From Petaurus breviceps papuanus (lineage: Eukaryota; Chordata; Mammalia; Diprotodontia; Petauridae): a DNA stretch of 64,000 nucleotides. The stretch spans positions 2,527,305 through 2,591,304 of the forward strand of contig JAMXIF010000031.1 of assembly GCA_028583685.1 (NCBI GenBank). The letters are read 5' to 3'. Position numbers and translations under genes: made by a program. The notes below the pieces were generated by a model. That model did no database searches. It was not told the DNA's origin and was given only the letters and a program-made list of their open reading frames with translations. Below are positions 45,254-57,362 of this stretch, piece after piece (the first letter of the stretch is position 1; each line of letters starts with the position of its first letter).

Positions 45254-45479
45254 TGGCCCCGCTTATTGTCATGGTTGGAATCTAGAACAATTCCAACTCA
45301 TGGGTTGAAGGAGAAGGAAGAGTCAAGAATGAACCCACGGTTGCAGTGGTAACTGGAAGTGTGATGGTGCCCTTGATAGAAAAAGGGAGCACTGAAGTAT
45401 AGTTATTTTTTACATATTACCAGATAAGTGGTTTAGCAAAATCTGAAGTTGTGTAGTGCCATCAATTCTGCTTCTACAA

Positions 45480-46150
45480 CAGTTCCCACATCAGTCTTTT
45501 CCTATAGTCACATCATTATCACCCTAGCTTGGGTTCTCATGCCTTTTGGTTTACTGAAATAGTCTAATTGGCTTTTCCTGCTTCCATTCTTTCCTCCTTC
45601 CCAACCCATCTGCACACCTTCTTAAAGCACACATCTAACCATGTTATTCCCCTGCTTGAAATTTTTTTTACTAACTTCCTATGAAGTTCAGAATAAAACA
45701 CAAATTCCTTAAATTCACTTAAAACCCTTAACAATCTAGTTCTAACCAGCCTTCTCAGGCATTTCATATCATTACCTTTAAAGCACTCTGTGTTCCTGCC
45801 AAACTAGACTACTATCTGTTTCTCAGAATCTACATTTCATCTCTTATCTTTCTCTCAAAATCTTTATTTTTATTCAAGGCACAGTTTATATGTCACCTCC
45901 CACTTGAAATGTTTCCTGATCTGTACTCCAGTACATTCCCCAACCAGTCAAGGGTTTAAATTTCCTTTAAGTTTCCTTTAAATTCCTCTTTCCTTTAAAT
46001 TTCCTAGGTCACTTTGAATGGGCTTTTCTCCTTTGCCTGTCCTATCCCCACCCTGAGAATGTAAACTTTTTCAAGACAAGGACTGTGTCATTTTGTATTC
46101 CCAGGGACCAGTATGGTGTCTAACATTCAACTTGCTTATTGAATTAAATA
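45480..46150 (+). repeat. L2 LINE 3' region
   Basis: Long L2 copy: 'taaccatgttattcccctgc', 'acttcctatgaagttcaga', 'gttcctgccaaactagact', 'gaaatgtttcctgatctg' and 'gacaaggactgtgtcattt'. A TTTCCTTTAA word is locally triplicated at 45959-46005. Confidence 0.85.
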
Positions 46151-46900
46151 GAATTGGCAAAAAGTAGACTGCCTGTCCTGCATATTTCTTGTTACTTTGT
46201 GAAGAAACAATGTAGAGAAATAGGAAAGACAGAGAAGCAAGAGGTTTTAATTTGAAGTAGGGAGTACTGAATGAATGTCAGCCTATTCATAAGAACTACC
46301 TTGAAAAGATCAGCCCACAGAATACTGTAAGAGTTCAACAAATTATATGGTTTACTCACTAGTCTCTCAGAATCCTGTTATCCACTGTTGAAACCTATGC
46401 CACTTTAGCTTCTACCTAGCTAATGGATTATCTCTTAGTCTGTTATTCTCCTCAGATCCTTCCCAGATACCAAGACTTTCTTTCACTAGTCAACAATTCA
46501 TTCTAATCCCTTACTCAATCCATTGACTTGCAACTGGGATTTTAGAATGACTGACAGCAAAGGCTGGAGTTTGGGCTTCTAAATCTGCCCTACCCATCAG
46601 TAGCAATACCAAACAAATTGTTACAGCCTGGTAAAATAGAAGCAGTGAAAGGTTAAGACCACTTGTAATTCTCTTGTATCTTGCAGGAAACATCTAGCTC
46701 AGTGCTGAGTGGGTAATAGTCATTTATAGGTGCAGATACTTATTGATGTGAGTTCACTTTTTCATTCGTACACACATCATATGTTATATATCACCTCATG
46801 GCTACAAACCCCAGATTTATCCAAGACTCATTTTTGTCTCTGTCTCAGAAACACCAGAGTGTATAGATGTGAAAAGAAAAAAAAAGGGGGGGGGGGGACA
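46151..46900. other. no gene seen; G-run at 46886-46897
   Basis: Unassigned sequence ending in an A-run and a run of about 12 G's just before the LTR at 46907. Confidence 0.4.
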
Positions 46901-46906
46901 AGGGTT

Positions 46907-47424
46907 TGTAGCCACACTGACATACCCATTATGGCTGCTAGCACAGGTTCTTAGATCTGCTTTACTAGGAAAGATAGCTGTTTAAGGGGTTAACAATCTT
47001 TTTTAATCATATTCACTAGTTCAGGGGAAAAGTCAGAGAAAATACAAGCAGAGAAATAAAGACCAACACACAGGGCTCTGACTGCCTGAATCAACTATAC
47101 ACTTTACATACATGCCTGGATTGAGAGAGCCTTTACATCTGGGAAGTTGGGGAGCTCTGAACATATGGCCACTCAGAATCTGGACCAGGGAATCACAACA
47201 TCCTTCTCATAAGTTAGCCCCCAAAGCAAAATACCAACTTAGAGTATAACACTTCTCAGAGCCAGAAGGCATCCCAAACCTTGTGACTCAGTACCTAATT
47301 AGATATTAGTAAAAGGTGTGAAAGCCTTCCTATAAGCAAGCCTCCCCTAAGTAAACTTCCCTTAATGGGTTCCACATGAGGCCTATTAATGGGCAGAGAA
47401 GATCTTAAATCCCTTAACATTACA
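46907..47424 (-). mobile_element. solo LTR of an endogenous retrovirus (fossil), family A copy 2
   Basis: 518 bases, TGTAGCCACACTGACA to ACATTACA, with the perfect 5-bp duplication GGGTT at 46902-46906 and 47425-47429. Collinear with the copies at 13771 and 57853 ('gctagcacaggttct', 'aaggggttaacaatct', 'gcctcccctaagtaaactt', 'gaggcctattaatgggc'). No internal region. Confidence 0.87.
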
Positions 47425-47692
47425 GGGTTCTGACTCCCTCAGATTCAACTATGCAATCCAGTTTGAGAAACTTTACTTTAGTTTGACATTTTTTAAAACT
47501 AAGTTGAAAAGACATGCACATTAGAAAAACCAATTGTGCTTGGAAAGTACAGAAAATACATTTTCAGTTACATTACAAGACATGTGATTAAAATGGTCCC
47601 TGATGTTCTGATAAGAAAAAAAGATTGGGCAACTGAAGAGACTAGGTTATGGAGCCTAAAATGTTAGACTTTGAAAGGATCTTAAGTCATAA

Positions 47693-47958
47693 TAATAACT
47701 AATAATAACTAACATTTGTATAGTGCTTACTATATGCCAGGCATTGTGCTATGTCTTTTACAATTATGCTTTTACTTGATTCTCACAACAATCTTGGTAG
47801 GTAGATGCTATTTTTATCCCCATTTTATAGCTGAGGATACTGAGGCAATGGAGGTTACATGACTTGTCCAAGGTCACAAAATAAATTTCTAAGACTGGAT
47901 CTGAATTCAGATCTTCCTGACTCCAAGCCCAGCATTCTATAACTGCACCACCTAGTTT
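47693..47958 (-). repeat. MIR-type CORE-SINE joined to L2
   Basis: Reverse element with 'actatatgccaggcattgtg', 'ctgaggatactgaggcaatg' and 'ctgcaccacctagttttc'. It is followed at once by L2 at the same junction as the copy at 12840. Confidence 0.85.
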
Positions 47959-48310
47959 TCTACAGAATATGGTTCAAATTTGTTAAACTGGCATTCAATG
48001 CTATCTATGTTCTGGCTTCAACCAAACTTTCCAGTCTATATCCCTTTACCCATTTTACATTCCAGCCAAACTGACCAGTTTGCCATCTTGTGAACACTTC
48101 CTCCTTTGCTCAAACAGTTCCTCCTTTTTGCCTTCTATGTTTTCAGAATCCCATCCATCTTTCAAGACCAAGATCAAATGGACTCTCCTCCATGAAGCTT
48201 TCCCTGATCTCCCTAGTCAAAATTTCTTCCTTGATGCCTCCCTCTCCTGTGCTACCAAAGTTTTGTTGTAACTCCCCTCTAGTCACAGTCTGCCTTGCAG
48301 TTCTATCCAC
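47959..48310 (+). repeat. L2 LINE fragment, paralogous to 12841-13210
   Basis: The phrases 'aactggcattcaatgctat', 'ttacattccagccaaactga' and 'ctccatgaagctttccctga' follow the other copy closely, including 'catctttcaagaccaa'. Confidence 0.85.
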
Positions 48311-48329
48311 TGCACCACCTAAATATGGT

Positions 48330-49155
48330 TAAGAAATACAGTGAATCTTCAACCTCGCTGTCTTTAACTTTCATGATTCCAAGCATTAAAGAGATTTTAT
48401 TAGTAACTTCACTTTGACTTTCAGGTTGGCAACCCATATTCCCAGCTATGCATAGTAGAGAAAAAAAATGAAAAGCAGGATGCAAACAAGTTTAAATTTG
48501 AAAAAAAGGAGGAAAGTATTCATAAAAGTGCTGGTGAATCTACTACAGAAGGTGCTGAAGTAATTTCTCAAGTATATAAGGAGGAAATTGAAAAAAATGG
48601 AAATGCAGCCAAGATTGTGGGTAAATGAGATGGTGGTCACCTCTACCCTCTGACCAACCAGTTCAGTAATTGTCCAGCCTGCGCCACCTCCCCCCGCTGC
48701 TACCTCTAGCAGAGCCACTCAGCAGGGGAGTTGGGAGCTCAGATTCACCCTCAAGTACATGCTTTTCATCTGGGAACAGTTTAACCACCAAGTCAAAAGG
48801 GAAATTAGAGATGGCAGGTTGCCCTTTTCCCTTTTTTTACCTCAGGGTTCTTCTGACATTGCAGCCCCTGCTGTTTCCCATCCAGTATAATGTTGCCTCT
48901 CCTCTCCCTTGCATTTTATGGGTGATTTCATGGTTACTATATTAGGAAAAATGTATACCATCAGAATTAATGTTTTGTTATAAAGAATTATATGCAGAAA
49001 AGTGTATTTTCAGCAATTTCTAGCAAAAGATTAGTTTGAGATGGTCTAGGGAACCTAACCCTTTATTTCCCATAGGTTCAATGTATCAACATGTGAGTCT
49101 TTTTACTTGGGCTGTTATAACACTGTCCCCATGAAAGTTGGGGACTGCCTATATA
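48330..49155. mobile_element. possible decayed Tigger/pogo-like DNA transposon
   Basis: The left end reads TACAGTGAATCTTCAACC. The right end reads GTTGGGGACTGCCTATA, preceded by 'atttcccataggttcaatg', which is common in Tigger-type 3' ends. The terminal repeats match only loosely (CAGT.. and ..ACTG). The interior at 48470-48640 has scattered open codons with no identifiable transposase motif. Alternative: chance similarity around unique sequence. Confidence 0.35.
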
Positions 49156-49164
49156 TAGTTTATG

Positions 49165-49480
49165 ATGCAGGATGAAGTGAGCAGACGCAAAACAATTTAA
49201 ACAATAATAACATTATAAAGACCAATAAACTAATGACCAACCATAATTACAGAAGACTCATGATGAAATGTCTACTCACCTCCTGATAGGGCTCTGGATA
49301 CAGACTTTTTTTTTCTTTTGGAAGTGGCTAATGCAGAAATTAGTTTTACTTAGCTATACATGATAGTAATTGGGGTTTTGTTCTTCTTGCTTTCTCAATA
49401 GGGGAAAAGAGAGGGGAGAAAAGGTGTGAGGGAGAGAATTTCATTTAAAAAAAAAGAAACTTAATTTTAAAAAGATATAG
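49165..49480 (+). repeat. LINE (L1-type) 3' end
   Basis: The phrases 'atgcaggatgaagtgagcag', 'taatgaccaaccataattac', 'agaagactcatgatgaaat' and 'gtggctaatgcagaaatt', then a G-rich stretch and an A-tail at 49446. A different subfamily from the copy at 59605. Confidence 0.75.
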
Positions 49481-49481
49481 T

Positions 49482-49622
49482 ATTCAATCTCCTCCTTTGA
49501 AGATTAGATAACTGAGACCTAAAGTAAAATGATTTATTTGCCCAAGGACATAGTGCTAGTTTAGTGACAGAGTAATGATTGGAACCAAGGTCTTAAAGTC
49601 CAGTGCTCTTTCCATGTACTCA
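49482..49622 (-). repeat. MIR/L3-type old repeat
   Basis: The phrases 'tttgcccaaggacatagtg' and 'gaaccaaggtcttaaagtc' lie in reverse MIR order. Confidence 0.6.
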
Positions 49623-50154
49623 TACTGATTAGATTTTAGAGTGTAGTTCAGTTTATGAGAGGGTTTTTACTTTTTCCATGGTCGTTATATAGAAGTAGTA
49701 CCTCATACATAAGGAGTATTTCAGAGACACTATCTCAGTCCCAGTGGCCAAGAATGAAAGCATGTCTTTCAAAAGTGATAACTGGAAAAATCTAAGCACA
49801 ATGGAAAAGGGGAAAAGAAACAGCTGTGTGTGGGAGGCAGCAGAACCACAGAGACTGTTGCAGCCAATCACTCCCAGGCATGTTTGAGAAGGAGCTGAGA
49901 AGTGTTCTTACAACTGATGTTCATAAGACTGACAGGCCATGAGTTGGGTGAGGCTAAGATTCAGTGTGAGCTAAGGCTAGCATTTCGGCCCCAGCAGTTA
50001 CAGGACAACTTGGAATGAGCATGTATGTTTTGGGAAGTGGGGAAGAGATTGGACTGTGTTCTAGGCCCCAGGCTCCTCTTTATTTGCCACACAGGAAGAT
50101 GAGGAGGAAGGAAGAAAAAAGAAGAAAAAAACTGAGAAAGAAAGATTTAAATGG
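49623..50154. other. no gene or repeat recognised
   Basis: Unassigned. A purine-rich patch (50098-50140) gives a Lys/Arg-rich open frame that is compositional. Confidence 0.4.
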
Positions 50155-50162
50155 CCTAAGAG

Positions 50163-50373
50163 CAGAGGTTCTTAATTTTTATTTATATGGTGCAGTTCTT
50201 TGGCAGTCTGGTAAAGTCTATGGATCTCTTCTGAGAATAATGCTTTAAAATGCATAAAATAAAATGCACAGGATAGCAAAGGAAATAGTTATACTATAAT
50301 AAAGGTATATATATTTTTTTCCTATTCAAGTCCCCAGACTTGCTGAAATCTGTCCCCAGGCTAAGAATACCTG
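50163..50373. mobile_element. non-autonomous hAT DNA transposon
   Basis: 211 bases. Ends CAGAGGTTCTTAA and CTAAGAATACCTG form an imperfect inverted pair. 8-mers cctaagag (50155-50162) and ccctagag (50374-50381) match at 6 of 8 positions. The interior carries 'tctttggcagtctggtaaag' and 'tgcataaaataaaatgcac', typical of this MITE. Related in type to 5402-5611. Confidence 0.85.
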
Positions 50374-50381
50374 CCCTAGAG

Positions 50382-52440
50382 TTTGTGGAATCATTGTGTA
50401 TGAGCCTGAGTTAGGTTCCTTCTGCTATCCACAAATAAGGAATTTCAGGTATCTTTTTGTGGAATTTCTGTACTCTTTGGGACACAATTCATTTCCCTGG
50501 ATCCAAAACCAACTGAGTAAATGCTAAAGAACCTACAGTGATTCATATAAATGTAGTACGATAGGGGGCAGTCTTCTAATGTTATAGTCTCAATAGTCAT
50601 GCATTCCTCAAGACTGTGGAGCCCTGTATTTAATATAATAGTAACCTGCTGGGCAATCCAGATCAGTGTTACTTCTTGTCTGCCACTAAACTTACTGGCT
50701 TCCACCCATTCACAAACGATTGAGGAGCATCAGCTGATTCACCACCTGTTGCAGCTGTGTGGCTACAGCTGGTTCCCCTTTCCAGATCAGGGTGACTTTC
50801 CTCTCTAAACTGGATGTTTTGACAGCTGGCTCTGTTGTGCAGATTTCTTGAGGAGAGTAACTCTCCTCAAACACAGGCCTCAGATTTCCCTAGTCAGACA
50901 CCTTCTGGGCTTCATCAGGGGAGGTGTGCATGCCTGGGCTTCATTAAGTTTACTTTTACATCAGGGTCCCATGACCCTTGATCCAGATTAAAGAAAGACT
51001 CAGAAAATGTGGAAGTCACACCTGTGACTGACCTTGTGACATGTCCACCCAACCTTCTCAGTGTTTTTTGTACCCAGTGTCTAGATCTTATGATATGATG
51101 AAGCACACAGGGAGTATTGTTTCCCTGAGGATAGATACACAGAACACAAGGGAATAAACAGAGGGAAAGTCAACCAGGGACACCAGACTTCCCTAGCCTG
51201 TCTTGCCAGATTTCACTCTCTTGGCTCACACCTCTTTCAAGGACAACCAGCTCTGTAACCAATAGTATAATAGACTATACTATAATACCAGCCAAGAAGT
51301 CTTGTTTTTCCCTGCTTTTATTTTCTGAATTTAGACACACTAGAACAGAAGTTAGTGCCTTCCTCAGAACTACTGCTAACAACTGTTGGCTTTCCACCCT
51401 CATAACCCAATTTGTCTGCCTTCCTTATAACATTTTCAGGCTACCATGTACTGAATAATCATTAAATCAAATTATGCCTAACATGCATTGAACACCAACA
51501 GCTACATATCCTCTCCTAGTTACTAGAGCTAAAAAGTAAAATACATTAACTCTTATAATCTACTTGGGGAGATCAGGCATACCTACAGAAAGATAACACA
51601 CTCCTCATAGACTGAGTTCTAAATGAACATTGAAGAATTAAGTGGAGAGAGAGCCTCCAGGGGTTTGGTGGATTACTTTGGGTGGTATAAGGAGGATTCA
51701 TGGAGAAGGTAAGATTTGACCTGTTCTTTGATTGAAGGAAAAGTCTTAGATGAGAAGCAAGTAGGAGAGGATTCTAGGCAAAAGTATTATGTCCAGCAAG
51801 GGTTCCAAAGCCAGTTCCTGAAGTGATTAAATCAGCCAAGTTGGATCAGAGGGATGGCATAGGGGAATTTGGGGGTAGAAAATGCAAATTGAACAGCAGA
51901 CTTTAGCTTCAAATAAGATTAATCAAGTATTAAACATGAGAATACTGACTAATGTAAACTTCTGAAGAAAATTTTAAAATTGGACATTGCCAAGAGATGG
52001 CAGTCAGTAATCAGAAGAGGGAGGTTAAGGCTTTCCCCTTCTTTCCTGCTCAATAGCAATTGGTTATTGCATTTGGTGGTATAATAATCAAATAAAAATA
52101 GTTCAGGTTATAACTGTCTTATGATCTCCGTATTCTGTGCAAATAATCAAGACTTTTGCTTTTGCCTTTCCTTAATAACCAGGGCACTGAATACTGGAAA
52201 TTCCCCTTTGCAATGAGTAATAATTTATACTCCCATCAAGTCTGAACAATCTTTGTATGTAGAAGAGTATTGCTGTGCTTTGGCCTGTGATTAGGTGCTA
52301 TAATTATAGAGAGCTGATTCAAGGATTTGTGGCAGTTTCCAGTGCGAAAATTTTCATAGTTTTCTATTTTAAAATTCCTAGAATTACTGCCATCCTGCCC
52401 ACTCTTTTCTTGAGCTCCAGAAGGCCTGGGTGCCTGGCAT
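50382..52440. other. 2 kb mostly unassigned; family X-like scrap near 51600-51800
   Basis: 51655-51800 ('ttcatggagaaggtaagatt', 'gagaggattctaggcaaaag') resembles the middle of family X. The rest has no recognised repeat or exon. 52030-52200 ('ttggttattgcatttggtgg', 'tgtgcaaataatcaagact') contains C/EBP- and octamer-like AT-rich words only. Confidence 0.35.
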
Positions 52441-52442
52441 CC

Positions 52443-52560
52443 AATCAATAAGTACATATTGAGCTCTCATGAACAAAGCACTATGCCAGGCATTGTTTAA
52501 GATGGTGGTTGGGAAGGGTTTATACAAAGAAGTTCAGTTTTCAGTCCAGGTAGGGAGACT
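52443..52560 (+). repeat. fragment of repeat family X
   Basis: The phrases 'caataagtacatattgagct' and 'agcactatgccaggcattgt' match its start. Confidence 0.55.
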
Positions 52561-53912
52561 TAATATAACTATGTGAAAAGTTAAATAACAACAACATTTT
52601 AAAATGAGATTCAAGGTAACCCAGTAAGATGTGTAAAAAGATTTACTGTGTTGTCTTCTCCTTACCCTCCCTCAAAACTTTTCAAATCTTCCTACTGGGT
52701 GAGTTAGCAGTAAACGAATTTCTTTTCTCCTTATGCCTTTGGCAGTTAATATCTAGACCAAACAAATGGCCTTGAAGTTTTGATAAACCTCAAAAAGGCA
52801 CTTAGTAAAACCTGAGAAGAGGAGGTTGGAGCTGTCTGGAGCTATGTTCTGAGTTACTGCTAGTTAAGGCAAAGAGTTTTGTGTCCCTTACATTCTCTTT
52901 CTAATAAAAATGTTCAGTTCCTGTAGTATATAACATCAGGTGCACAAGTACAATCTACAAATACACATTAAATATCCATTAATTTTCAAGTAGTAAAGTA
53001 ATATGCATACTACTCCAGATACTTAGCTATTTGTAGGTATTCAGTAGCTGGTACACAAATTAGAATATCCTATAATGTAGCATACACAGAGATAACATTC
53101 AAGAACATAGTGAAAAGTGAAAAGCATTATATAACATGTAGCAGATGAACTATAAAAGTTGTATGTAATATGCAAAATCATGTTTGGGTTACACAAAATA
53201 CATGTATATATATATACATCACAAGTGGGCACAATTTGGCTACATATGTAACTTCTTCACTCAGCCTTGGCACATATATCAGACCTGGTCATTGATTGGA
53301 TAGTCCTAGGACTTCTGGAGCCACCTACTGTCAGTTCTATACCCTCAGTATACTCAGATGCCAATGGCTTTTAATTCCAGTCTGAGACCTGAGACCCAAC
53401 CCAAATGCAATGGTCCTGGTTCCCTGGAGGCTTTCACTGTTGGCATGTTACATAGGAAAAGGTCAGCCTCTAGATTCAACTCTTCTCCATGACCAGGCAG
53501 TGATATCCCTCAAGTTGGGGCAGGCTTGGCAGGTTTTCTCATCCTGCAAGAGGGCCAACATGCAATTTCCTCTCCATCTGGATTTTGATTTGTCTCCTCT
53601 AAATCTGGACCATTATCCAACTACATAGCTATATAGTAGGAACAACATTGACTATTAATCTGGTTGGGACTCATGGCAGGAAGACTAGAAGATCTCTACC
53701 ATATAAGATAGTTTTTACCAGAAAAGGCAAGGAACTATCCACAAGATTTAATTGGTTTAGAGTCAAGCCTTAGTTGACGGATTTCTGGTCATCTAAAACA
53801 AAAAAGTCCAGTGCATGAGTAGCGGGTGATCCTCAGGTTTGACTGACTTCCCACTGTTGTAAGAGTCAACACAACCTTCTTCCTAACTTTCCTATTACTG
53901 TTGAGGGTACCC
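52561..53912. other. no gene or repeat recognised
   Basis: About 1.35 kb of AT-rich unassigned sequence. No exon-like segment. Confidence 0.4.
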
Positions 53913-53914
53913 AT

Positions 53915-54800
53915 CAATCAGTAAGATTTATTAAGCTCCTCCTATTTGCCAGGCAATGTGCTAAACATGGGAATATTGCTGTTGTTTCCTCTTTGTTTTT
54001 GAGGAGGATCAACAACATCATGGGTGATGTCCTCACTTGCTCGAGAATTGGATTTAAGTGAGGCACAGTTACACAGTCATCAGCCTCATTCTCTCTTCCT
54101 GAATCATCAAAGTCCAGTAGCAGGACAAAAGTCAAGATGACTGGTGATGGCCCAGGATGGAGTAGCTAAAGAGAAGCAAATGACAGTCCTTGCCCTCAAG
54201 GAGTTTACAATCTAATGGGGGAGACAACAGGCAAAAAATATTTACAAACAAGTTACATACAGGATAAATAGGAAATAACCAACAGAGGGAAGGCACTAGA
54301 ATTAAGAGAGATTGGGAAAGGCTTCCTGTAGATGGTGGGATTTTAGTTAGGACTTGAAGGAAACCAGGAAACTAGGGGCTGAAAAGAGGAGAGAGAGCAT
54401 TCCTGGCTTCGGGGACAACCAGAGAAGATGCCAGTTGGAAGACAATGTTTTTTCATGGATCAGCAAGAAGGCCTGTATCACTGGAAGGAAGCGTATGTAG
54501 AGGGGTGTAAAATACAAAGTTATCAGAAAGGTTATGGTGGGGCAACTAGGTCATGAAGGGCTTTGAAAACCAAATAGAGGATTTTGTATTGATCTTGGAG
54601 GTGAAAGGGAGGCACTAGAGTTTATTAAGGATGGGAATGACAGGGATGGACTTTTGCTTTAGGAAAATCACTTTAGCAGTTAAAAGGATGGATTGGAGTA
54701 GGCAGAGACTTGTGGCAAGTATTTCAATAGTCCAGGGGTGAGGTAAAGAAGGTCTACACCATCGTGGTGTCAGTATGGGAGGAGAGAAGGGGGCATATTC
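53915..54800 (+). repeat. repeat family X interrupted by family Y
   Basis: X starts at 53915 ('aagatttattaagctcctcc', 'gccaggcaatgtgctaaac') and resumes at about 54180 ('tgccctcaaggagtttacaa', 'ggcttcctgtagatggtggg', 'gaagggctttgaaaacca', 'atttcaatagtccaggggt'). Family Y occupies about 53972-54165. Confidence 0.75.
53972..54165 (+). repeat. repeat family Y (marsupial, name unknown)
   Basis: The phrases 'tcatgggtgatgtcctcac', 'gagaattggatttaagtgag', 'tcatcaaagtccagtagca' and 'ctggtgatggcccaggatg'. Reverse relative at 19330-19470. Confidence 0.65.
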
Positions 54801-54849
54801 AAGAGATATTTGTAAGGGTGATAGTGCCTCCAAGTCACCTAGGTTCACA

Positions 54850-55560
54850 ACCTAGGTGTCATCTTCCTTTATTTATTCTCTTTCATACTACACCTCATAT
54901 CTAATCTGTGGCCAAAGCCTGTAGATTTTAATTTCTTGCCATCCCCCATATGTGCCCCTTCTCTTCTCTGATATTGCCCCCACTCTGAGACAGACCCTTA
55001 TCACCTCATACTTAAGACTATTGTAGTAACATGCTGGTTGATCTTCTTGCCTCAAGTCTTTCCCCATTCCAGGTCATTCTCCACTCAGCTATCAAATTAC
55101 CTTCCTTAATCATAGATCTGACCATGTCAAACCCCAAACCCCACCCCCTTTTCAGTAAACTCCAGTGGCTCCCTAAGGTCCAGGATCAAATATAAAATCT
55201 TCTGACATTCAAAGCCCTTCACAATCTGGCCCCTTCCTACCTTTCCAGTCTTTTTAAAACTTACTACCCTACACATACACTGTAATCCAATGACACTGGC
55301 CTCTTTGCTATTCCTTGTTCACAAGAAATACTTCATCTCCAAACTCTGGGGATTTTCACTGGCGGTTCCCCATGCCTAGAAGACTCTTCTTTCTCATCTC
55401 TATTTCCTGGTTTTCCTAGCTTCCTTCAAGTCCCAGTTAAAATCTAACCTTTTATTAGAAATTTTTCCTGATCCCCCTTAATACTACTCACTTCCCTCTG
55501 TTGATTATTTATAATTTATCCTGTATGTATTATGTTTGTACAACACTGACAATGTCTTGG
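54850..55560 (+). repeat. L2 LINE 3' region
   Basis: The phrases 'caaattaccttccttaatca', 'taaactccagtggctcccta', 'caaagcccttcacaatctgg' and 'acctttccagtctttttaaa' are in L2 order. Confidence 0.85.
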
Positions 55561-55571
55561 TGTTCTACATC

Positions 55572-55690
55572 ATTCTTTAAGACAAGTTGTAGAAAAGGTT
55601 TTGGTTTGCATTGGTAAGGGGAATTCCTCACTGGGAACTCCCTATGCTGATGAGATCATAGGTCCAGGTCCTGATGCTTTCAGAAGTAAA
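55572..55690 (+). repeat. 3' part of a CORE-SINE
   Basis: The phrases 'gacaagttgtagaaaaggt', 'gtttgcattggtaaggggaa' and 'gatgagatcataggtccag' form the same tail as at 34695-34765. Confidence 0.7.
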
Positions 55691-56069
55691 GTGGTGTGGA
55701 TCTTGCTTTTACTTGTTTAGCTCCTAAGAATCACTTATAAGAACATTAATTTGGTGACAGTGTGCCAAAAATACTGGGGACTAAGGGAGGGTGGTGGAAA
55801 GACTGTTGGCACACAGACCAACCAGACTAGCTAGAAAAGAACTACAATAATCCAGAAGGGCCTAGAATGGGATAGTAAGAGAGACTAGAGAAAAAAGGAC
55901 AAATCAAAGTCATTACAGAGGAAGAATCTGATAGACAGGATACAATGAGAATGGATATTCAAAATAATGATCCTAAGAGAAAGTTCCTCTCTTTACAAAC
56001 AGGTTGTAGTTCAAAGATTTATTTCTAAGCCAGGTATATTTGAGGGAAGAAATGTTTTTTTTTTTCTTT
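55691..56069. other. no gene or repeat recognised
   Basis: Unassigned sequence up to the SINE at 56086. Confidence 0.4.
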
Positions 56070-56085
56070 AGAAACAATAGCTCTA

Positions 56086-56249
56086 GGGGCGGCCAGGTGG
56101 CTCAGCGAGTAAGAGCACCGGCTCCAGTGTTGAGAAGACCTGGAGATCGAATCCGGGGCTCAGGCGCTCAGCACCACACCCAGAAATAACTGGCCGTGTA
56201 ACCTTGAGCAAGTTACTTAACCTTGATTGCTTAATTAAAAAAAAAAAAA
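56086..56249 (+). repeat. young marsupial SINE with a perfect 16-bp duplication
   Basis: Head 'ggggcggccaggtggctcag', 'cgagtaagagcaccggctcc', 'cggccgtgt'-like core ('ctggccgtgtaaccttgagc') and an A-tail of 14. agaaacaatagctcta is identical at 56070-56085 and 56250-56265. CpGs are still intact, so this is one of the youngest insertions in the window. Confidence 0.97.
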
Positions 56250-56269
56250 AGAAACAATAGCTCTAAGGC

Positions 56270-56998
56270 TATCCCACAAAATAGAAATTAACATACTAAA
56301 ACCAAAGCAAAATAATTGAAAAAAAAAACCAGACGAACAAATCTGAGACACTGAAAAATTCTTTTTTTTGTCCTTTGGATCGCTAAAGTAAGTGAAAGTA
56401 AATTTAGTATGATTTGGTCATTTTATGCACTATTATATTCTAATTCTTTGAAAATTAGTAATTGACTCATGTAACTTTCAGTTTATCAGTCCTTATCCTT
56501 GATCATGCCAGATTAAAGAGCATTCTCTCAATGACTGTGCTATCACAGAGATGGGTCCGGTCCTATATACTAGATCCCCTAAAGTGGTTAGTTTCTCTCT
56601 GTCTCTTTGTTCTTATGCTAGAAGTTTTACTCTGGGTAAATCTTCTAAAGAAAGATTTAATATAGCTCATATCTTTCCCCATGTGTAGTTTCCCTGTTCC
56701 TGAGCAGATGTATAATATTGGCATTGTTTATGGGATCATCTCTTTTTCACTCAGCACAGAAAATGCATAAGATCCAAAGGTCTCCTACAAAAGTATAAAA
56801 CACTCAGCAGCTCAGTAGGTTCATTAGATTCTCTCCAAAAGCTAGATATACAGGGAATGCTGAACAAGTACACTCTTTTTAGACCAGCACTCATGGAAAT
56901 AACAGGATTGGTAAAATCAAGATCTTTGGTAAAAAACACTTTTTAGAAGTGTTGGGGTCAGACAGAATGAATCTGAAAAGGTAGAAAGAATGGATTTA
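56270..56998. other. no gene or repeat recognised
   Basis: Unassigned AT-rich DNA. Confidence 0.4.
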
Positions 56999-56999
56999 G

Positions 57000-57168
57000 C
57001 TTTTCATCCCTTTCTCTACAGATCAAATAATATATCCTTCAAAGTTCAGTTCAAATCCCAACTCTCTACGTGAAGCCTTCCCTGATAGTCTGAGCCTGAA
57101 CAGAATCTTTCTTCAAAGGATCCTAACACTTAACATTTATTGCTTTCCATTGTAGTTATTTTTTCTTG
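57000..57168 (+). repeat. L2 LINE fragment
   Basis: The phrases 'aagttcagttcaaatccca' and 'cgtgaagccttccctgatag' are L2 phrases. Confidence 0.75.
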
Positions 57169-57224
57169 TTACCTAGACAGTTCTAGGGTTTAAGAGGACT
57201 TTAATACAGACTGACACTCTACCC

Positions 57225-57362
57225 CCATACTGTTCCCCAAATTACTTTCTTTGAGCCTCAGTTTCCTCATCTGTAAAATGGGGGGGTAGGTTGGAGGAAA
57301 GTTTAATAAAATAATCTCTTAAATCCCCTTACAGCTCACTATCCATTGATCATAGGTTAGAA
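57225..57362 (+). repeat. MIR 3' half
   Basis: The phrase 'gagcctcagtttcctcatct' followed by 'gtaaaatggggggg' and 'ccccttacagctcacta'. Confidence 0.8.
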
